Notes under the pieces: model-generated
Told to the model about the DNA's origin: nothing
Seen by the model: the letters and a program-made list of their open reading frames with translations, nothing else
Databases searched by the model: none
Assembly: GCA_902773265.1 (NCBI GenBank)
Contig: CACYDZ010000364.1
Span: 1-6,636 of the forward strand
Length of the DNA: 6,636 nt
From: an uncultured Ruminococcus sp.
GTDB lineage: Bacteria; Bacillota; Clostridia; Oscillospirales; Acutalibacteraceae
Direction of reading: 5' to 3'
Position numbers and translations under genes: made by a program
In this document: positions 1-4,392 of the stretch, piece after piece
How the letters are laid out: every line of letters begins with the position of its first letter
Position numbering within the stretch: the first letter of the stretch is position 1

Positions 1-2084
1 TTATCAGCAAGGGACGGGTCGGGCTTACGGAAATTTTCTTCCATTGCGGACGCATTAAGCCACATATCAAATTCATCTGTCCCTAAAATTGATGATGTTG
101 CGTCAATGAAAAGAATATCCTTGTAATCTTCTTCTTTTTTCAACTCATCAATTTTTTCTCTCAATCTGCGTTGTTCGTCTTCATTTCTGGCAAAGCAGAT
201 GATTGTTTTGATTTTAAATCGGTTATTATGGTTTGCCACTTTACCGACTTCCGTTCTGACATTATCTACCGTTACATAGTTTGTAAAATCAAATCTTGCT
301 TTCAGATAATCACCGAAATTGAAAGCCGTCAACAACTCTCCGTTACTGACCAACTGTGAAGTTTTGGTATTTTTCCGCAAATTTTCCTTGATTTCATCAA
401 TTTTTGACTGGTCACCCGATTCGATATTTGCTGCATATTCAGGTACTCTTCCACTATCATCTCTGTAAAGAATTTTTTTCTTTCCTATGAGAAGATTTTC
501 AAGAATATTGATTGCCTTGTCACTTTCCAATGCAATATCTCCCTCAAAAGCCAATCGAATATTACGGACTGTCGGACGCAATAGCTCAACAGCGTTTTTC
601 TGCTTGCGGGATATTGCCTGCATCATCAACACGGTTTTCAATACTCTGCGTTCTTCTTCACTATCCATTCTGTCTTCGTTGATGACATAGGTATCAAGAA
701 TTGTAGCAATTAACCTGCTTAAGTTGTTTTTGCCTGTTGTATGGGAATTTTCATCTGTTCCCGATACATAAAAGAAATCCCAAAGATAATCTATTGTTAA
801 TATATCACCGTTTTCAGGACTGCGATTTTTGATAAACCATTGGAAAGCGTGCATATTTTCATCTTCATTTTTGATAAAATTAAACATACTTCTCTGGTTA
901 GATGCAAATTCAACCGAAATATATTTCAGCATAAGTGCCGCCATAGGGTGTATCGGCAAAATACTTTTCATTGTTTCTGTATCGATTTTTGCTTTTTCAC
1001 AAACGATTTTTCTTGGTTCATAAGTATACTCGGTAATATCTTTGACCAACTCTGAATATTCGTCTTTGACGATAGGAATATCTATCGGTTTTATTGCGTC
1101 ATGGATTAAATCAAAAGCAACAACATCAGGCATTTCTACCTTAACTTGATTAAATCTGTCAAAAACAGCTGAACCATCAACACCATTAGCGTAATTTTCG
1201 TGTGTAGCAACAATGAAATTAAATGGTTTGCTGTCGTGTAATTCCTGTAAAGTCTGTAAACTGTCCAGTACATCTTTCATTTTCTTGAACATTGATGAAA
1301 ACTCGTCCCACATAAATACAATATGTGAAAGATTATTCACCTCAATAACTTCTTTAATCCATTCTTTCAGAAATTCTACTGTTGTTTCATAAATAATAAT
1401 TTTTTCATCATTGGCAATCTTGAATAAATCCCGTAACAAATTTTCGACATTTCTGTTTGTGTTCCTCAGACGGTCAGCGACTTCTTCAACTGACCTGCCA
1501 TATATACTGCCTAATCCTCTATACTTTGGCTGTTTGAAACACTCTTCAAAAAAATTTTTCCACTTGGGTTCTGTAATTCTGTCGGCGACACTGCCTCTTA
1601 CTGTCTTTTCCGCAATACTATTATATCCATTCCTTATCAACTCTTTTGCAATACTTTCGTATACAGCAACAACAAAATCTTGTACGGTGTTTATTTCGCC
1701 ACTGGAATATTTAAAAACAGTTAAAATTTTTTCACTGCGTATTCTTGTAAACCTACTTTTCAGTTCCTTTTCTTTCTTTAGTAACTCATAAGATTGAAAA
1801 TAATCTTCAAATTCTTTATCTGTACATTTGAATAAATTAGATAATGTCCAGATAAAACGGGATTTTCCTGTACCGAAAGCACCATGCACCAGCAAATCAT
1901 TTTTAGCTTTATTATTTTCACGATTAATCATACGGACAACGGCTTTTAGAAAATCAACAAATCCTTTATGTGGATAGGTACGATTCCATTTCAGTTCGGT
2001 GTCTTTGACAGATTCAGGATTAATGACAGGATAATAAGCTTTATCTATTGAAAAATACTGTTCATAGGTTCTCATATCTTGCAT
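1..2084 (-). CDS. brxC: BrxC/PglY-like P-loop ATPase, N-terminal 694 residues (3' end outside window)
   Basis: The frame is open from an ATG at 2084 to the left edge, giving 694 residues with no stop. Seen: Walker A GAFGTGKS at residues 68-75; a hydrophobic strand ending in Walker B Asp260-Glu261 (IVFMWDEF); a sensor-like strand FIVATHEN at 290-297; and a DRF arginine-finger-like motif at 309-311. Further on are an 'LPIHPMAALML' helix near 376-386 and an NQRSMFNFI motif at 396-404. Known: an HP-x-A helix followed by N-x-R-S-hydrophobic-F is how I recall BrxC/PglY-type BREX ATPases, which exceed 1,000 residues, so a substantial C-terminal part should lie to the left. Inferred role: cytoplasmic ATPase of a BREX-type defence complex, working with the upstream PP-loop protein. 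The start is set by a strong Shine-Dalgarno at 2094-2101, nine bases upstream; the gap to the preceding stop is 4 bp. Alternatives are another defence-island STAND/AAA ATPase or a DptF-like protein of Dnd restriction. ATPase assignment is confident, the BrxC name moderately so. Confidence 0.72.
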   Translation of the reverse strand, partial: MQDMRTYEQYFSIDKAYYPVINPESVKDTELKWNRTYPHKGFVDFLKAVVRMINRENNKAKNDLLVHGAFGTGKSRFIWTLSNLFKCTDKEFEDYFQSYELLKKEKELKSRFTRIRSEKILTVFKYSSGEINTVQDFVVAVYESIAKELIRNGYNSIAEKTVRGSVADRITEPKWKNFFEECFKQPKYRGLGSIYGRSVEEVADRLRNTNRNVENLLRDLFKIANDEKIIIYETTVEFLKEWIKEVIEVNNLSHIVFMWDEFSSMFKKMKDVLDSLQTLQELHDSKPFNFIVATHENYANGVDGSAVFDRFNQVKVEMPDVVAFDLIHDAIKPIDIPIVKDEYSELVKDITEYTYEPRKIVCEKAKIDTETMKSILPIHPMAALMLKYISVEFASNQRSMFNFIKNEDENMHAFQWFIKNRSPENGDILTIDYLWDFFYVSGTDENSHTTGKNNLSRLIATILDTYVINEDRMDSEEERRVLKTVLMMQAISRKQKNAVELLRPTVRNIRLAFEGDIALESDKAINILENLLIGKKKILYRDDSGRVPEYAANIESGDQSKIDEIKENLRKNTKTSQLVSNGELLTAFNFGDYLKARFDFTNYVTVDNVRTEVGKVANHNNRFKIKTIICFARNEDEQRRLREKIDELKKEEDYKDILFIDATSSILGTDEFDMWLNASAMEENFRKPDPSLAD

Positions 2085-2088
2085 ACCA

Positions 2089-4383
2089 TCATTCCTCCTC
2101 CAGTAATTTCAGCACATCAGCCGAAGTATGATATTCTCTCAAAGATATTTTATCAAGGTCATGGGTAAATGTCACATTAATAAAATCCTCGTACTTTGCC
2201 GAAAGTCCTCTCAACATCGGCTCAAGGTCATCTTCATCAAAACCAAAAATTCTTACAGGGCTTATTCCTGCTGATTTTTTAGTCAAATCCAAAAGCGACG
2301 ACATCGGAAAACTCCAAGTGTCGTTTTCTTCTGCGTATCTGTAAAGAGCATACAGCAAAACAAGTGAATTATAAATGGAACATTTGTTTCTTTTGGCTGA
2401 TATAACAACTTTTCCTTTTGTTTCCACACTCATAAAATTCAATGTTGTCCCGAAAGGTGTTTCTTTTGCAATTCTTTTCAACGCTGAAATAATAAATTTT
2501 ATATCATTATTGGTAGCTTTACACTCACTAAGCATATTTGAAAGTTCTTCTCTTGTAAAAAACTTTCCAATGGGCATATTTATAATATACCAATTAAACT
2601 GTGGATTATTGTAAGCTAATTCTATTAAAACAATAGCTATTACAATTTCACTATCATATGGAAATTTCGATAAACATTTTCCTAAATCTGTTACTATTTT
2701 TTTTCTGGTATCTGTAAGAGATGCATCATTCAGAAATCTTTTAAATGATTTTATTTGATTTGGACCCAAATTATTATTTAATAAAAACTCATCTGGGTTT
2801 TCAAAAAAATTTTGAAGCCATGCATTTAAAGGAGCATGACTGTCAAAGCAATTTATACTTTTAGTTTTTTCTTTCATTGGTTTTTTTCTGCTTTCCATAA
2901 CTAAACACCCACTTAACATATCGTGACAAGCACCACATTGTATACAATGGTTAATTTTTACACCATTTTCATCAAATTTTAAAGCTCCTGACCAACAATG
3001 ACTTTCACAAGCCCTACATAAAACACAATACGCTGATTTTTTTAAAGCTTGTTTAAGTATTTTATATTTACCTAAACGATTTAATTCTTTACTTACAACG
3101 ATTGTTACTTTGTTCTTTTCTACAATTTCATCAAAAATTGTATCTATGTTGGGAACTGTTTTTTTCCATTCACTCCATATTCTATATTCTGTAATAGCAG
3201 AAAGATAAATTTTTCCATTTTTCTCGTATTCAAAATATTTTAAATCATTATCAAATAAATCACGACCACTTCTTCGTGAATTGAATCCTCCATTATCTAT
3301 ATAACTTTCGATATTACTATCATCAACGAGTTTTTTAACTATATCAACAAACTTTTGAACTTCATTAGGATAAGACGCATACTGCATACAATACGACTTT
3401 CCTGTTGCCATTGGACAAAGTAAACACCCTGCACGAGAATTTCCTTTTTTATAGGTTTCATTAATAACCAAATTCCGGGCATAAATATACAGCCATACTT
3501 CGGCTGATGTCCATTCTAATATCGGATTGTAAGAATACTGTCCTTTCTGTTTTTTCCCGTAATTTTCTTCTTCGTATTTTGAACGCATAACACTTTCATA
3601 TCTGCGTACACCGACAAAATCCAGCCCTATATAGTTATTTTTTCCTGTAATTTCTCTAAGTTTGAGTGTCTGCGGTGTAGATTTATGCACCGTACAACAC
3701 CATCTTAATACTCTTGACGGTGGTCCGAATAATTTCCAGCTTTCTTCGGGCTTGAGATGTGATGTTGCTCTGTAAAATTCTATATTATTATTCAGACATT
3801 CTTCCTCCACTTTGTCTATGACATCATATGTATCCGGAAATTCCATTTGCGTATCTCCGAAAATGACCACATAACTGCTTTCAGGTAACGCTTTTCGGCA
3901 TATATCCAAAACAACTATGCTGTCTTTTCCTCCTGAAAACGCAATGTGAAAACGGTCAATTTTTTTCTTGTACTTACGATATGTGGCATATACTTTCTTG
4001 ATAGTAATCTGTTCAAGAATTTCAAGAAGTTCATGATTTTTACAACACATTTTTTCTATGTCAATCGGTATGAGTTCTGTCTGTAATTCTACTGCCGGTT
4101 TTTCTGTTCCGTTTTCATCTGTTTCCATAACAATCTCTACTTCGGGCATACTGTATAATGAACCGCCTTTTGTATCGAAAATATGTTTCCCCCGATAATA
4201 ATATCTCTGCGATTCAGCCCACAGATAAGGAATATCTGTCTGTGGTTCATACCGATAATAACGGTCTATTCCCAAAAAATCGAGTTCTGTTGCATAAACA
4301 GGACGAGGTTCTTTAGACATATTTACCGACTGGTCAATAAGTAAAATTCCGCCCGTTTCTTCATCGTATTTATAATCAAACAT
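2089..4383 (-). CDS. brxP: BrxP-like PAPS reductase/DndC-family PP-loop protein with embedded ferredoxin-like module
   Basis: 764 residues, cytoplasmic, with no signal peptide or membrane segment. An N-terminal region (about 35-85) contains PYLWAES and YYYRGKHIF. The PP-loop core runs about 140-330: SGGKDS at 150-155 (ATP pyrophosphate loop), a GDTQMEFPDT strand at 176-185 (equivalent to the family's TGxEFPET), RWCCTVHK at 227-234, and GCLLCPM at 319-325. Cys229/230/320/323 could hold an Fe-S cluster as in DndC. Residues 453-493 carry eight cysteines in two ferredoxin-type clusters. The C-terminal part (about 540-764) is helical and ends in a module with RIFGF at 711-715 and a D-L-D strand near 742-744, possibly DUF4007-like. 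Known: PAPS-reductase relatives adenylate or reduce sulfur substrates; DndC does so in DNA phosphorothioation, and BrxP is the BREX type 4 member. Inferred: a defence-linked modification enzyme. The start follows a 9 bp gap and a weak, distant AAGGA; Met22 is an alternative. The middle third is unusually AT-rich. Family is secure; the BrxP name rests on the adjacent BrxC-like gene. Confidence 0.78.
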   Translation of the reverse strand: MFDYKYDEETGGILLIDQSVNMSKEPRPVYATELDFLGIDRYYRYEPQTDIPYLWAESQRYYYRGKHIFDTKGGSLYSMPEVEIVMETDENGTEKPAVELQTELIPIDIEKMCCKNHELLEILEQITIKKVYATYRKYKKKIDRFHIAFSGGKDSIVVLDICRKALPESSYVVIFGDTQMEFPDTYDVIDKVEEECLNNNIEFYRATSHLKPEESWKLFGPPSRVLRWCCTVHKSTPQTLKLREITGKNNYIGLDFVGVRRYESVMRSKYEEENYGKKQKGQYSYNPILEWTSAEVWLYIYARNLVINETYKKGNSRAGCLLCPMATGKSYCMQYASYPNEVQKFVDIVKKLVDDSNIESYIDNGGFNSRRSGRDLFDNDLKYFEYEKNGKIYLSAITEYRIWSEWKKTVPNIDTIFDEIVEKNKVTIVVSKELNRLGKYKILKQALKKSAYCVLCRACESHCWSGALKFDENGVKINHCIQCGACHDMLSGCLVMESRKKPMKEKTKSINCFDSHAPLNAWLQNFFENPDEFLLNNNLGPNQIKSFKRFLNDASLTDTRKKIVTDLGKCLSKFPYDSEIVIAIVLIELAYNNPQFNWYIINMPIGKFFTREELSNMLSECKATNNDIKFIISALKRIAKETPFGTTLNFMSVETKGKVVISAKRNKCSIYNSLVLLYALYRYAEENDTWSFPMSSLLDLTKKSAGISPVRIFGFDEDDLEPMLRGLSAKYEDFINVTFTHDLDKISLREYHTSADVLKLLEEE
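2094..2101 (-). promoter_or_regulatory. Strong Shine-Dalgarno for the BrxC-like gene, inside the preceding coding end
   Basis: The transcript reads GGAGGAGG nine bases before the ATG at 2084. The site is formed by the final Leu-Glu-Glu-Glu codons of the PP-loop gene, so ribosomes terminating at 2089 sit on the next initiation site, which favours translational coupling. It supports the ATG at 2084 over the ATG at 2092, whose frame stops after six codons, and over the in-frame ATG at 2075, which is too far away. Confidence 0.8.
2461..3360. other. AT-rich block inside the PP-loop gene
   Basis: Hand-counted GC is about 27% over these 900 bp, against about 36% in 2101-2460 and about 38% in 3361-3780, all within the same gene. 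The block corresponds to residues of about 342-641, which include the ferredoxin-like module but neither the catalytic PP-loop core nor the last 120 residues. A Lys/Asn/Ile/Tyr-rich protein sequence explains part of the dip. Intragenic recombination or module acquisition is a possible cause, not shown. Confidence 0.6.
2899..3033 (-). other. Ferredoxin-like eight-cysteine module encoded inside the PP-loop gene
   Basis: Covers residues 451-495 of the PP-loop protein. The first cluster is C-x2-C-x2-C-x3-C (Cys453, 456, 459, 463). The second is C-x2-C-x2-C-x6-C (Cys480, 483, 486, 493). Spacing between the two matches the bacterial 2[4Fe-4S] ferredoxin fold, though the usual proline after the fourth cysteine is missing in both (Trp464, Leu494). 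By family knowledge such modules carry electrons; here it could feed the PP-loop active site or stabilise the complex. Whether it binds two clusters is inferred. Confidence 0.75.
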
Positions 4384-4392
4384 CTGTGTGTA

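Noticed and set aside
171..1055. Several short plus-strand open frames (62-71 codons)
   Set aside because: All lie opposite the conserved ATPase frame and show low-complexity Phe/Ile/Ser translations with no family features.
1411..1791. 126-codon plus-strand open frame
   Set aside because: Entirely antisense to the BrxC-like ATPase gene between its Walker A and Walker B regions. The translation is Phe/Ser/Leu-rich, typical of the complement of an AT-rich gene, and there is no convincing Shine-Dalgarno.
2072..2092. Six-codon mini-ORFs starting from ATGA at both gene junctions (2092 and 4396), considered as leader peptides
   Set aside because: At 4396 the Shine-Dalgarno abuts the ATG, and at 2092 it is only one base away, so neither is well placed. 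The ATGA arises simply from a terminal Glu codon GAA followed by TGA.
2375..2614. 79-codon plus-strand open frame opposite the PP-loop gene
   Set aside because: Antisense shadow in the C-terminal coding region. It has no recognisable motif, and the overlapping minus-strand frame is continuous.
1..4383. Canonical dndBCDE or sspBCD phosphorothioation operon
   Set aside because: The ATPase lacks the long coiled-coil build expected of SMC-like DndD, no small DndE-like gene is present, and the PP-loop protein is much longer than the roughly 500-residue DndC. BREX type 4 fits better, though not proven.
4384..4392. Promoter or terminator between genes
   Set aside because: The gaps of 9 bp here and 4 bp at 2085-2088 are too short for either, and no hairpin followed by a T-run was seen.
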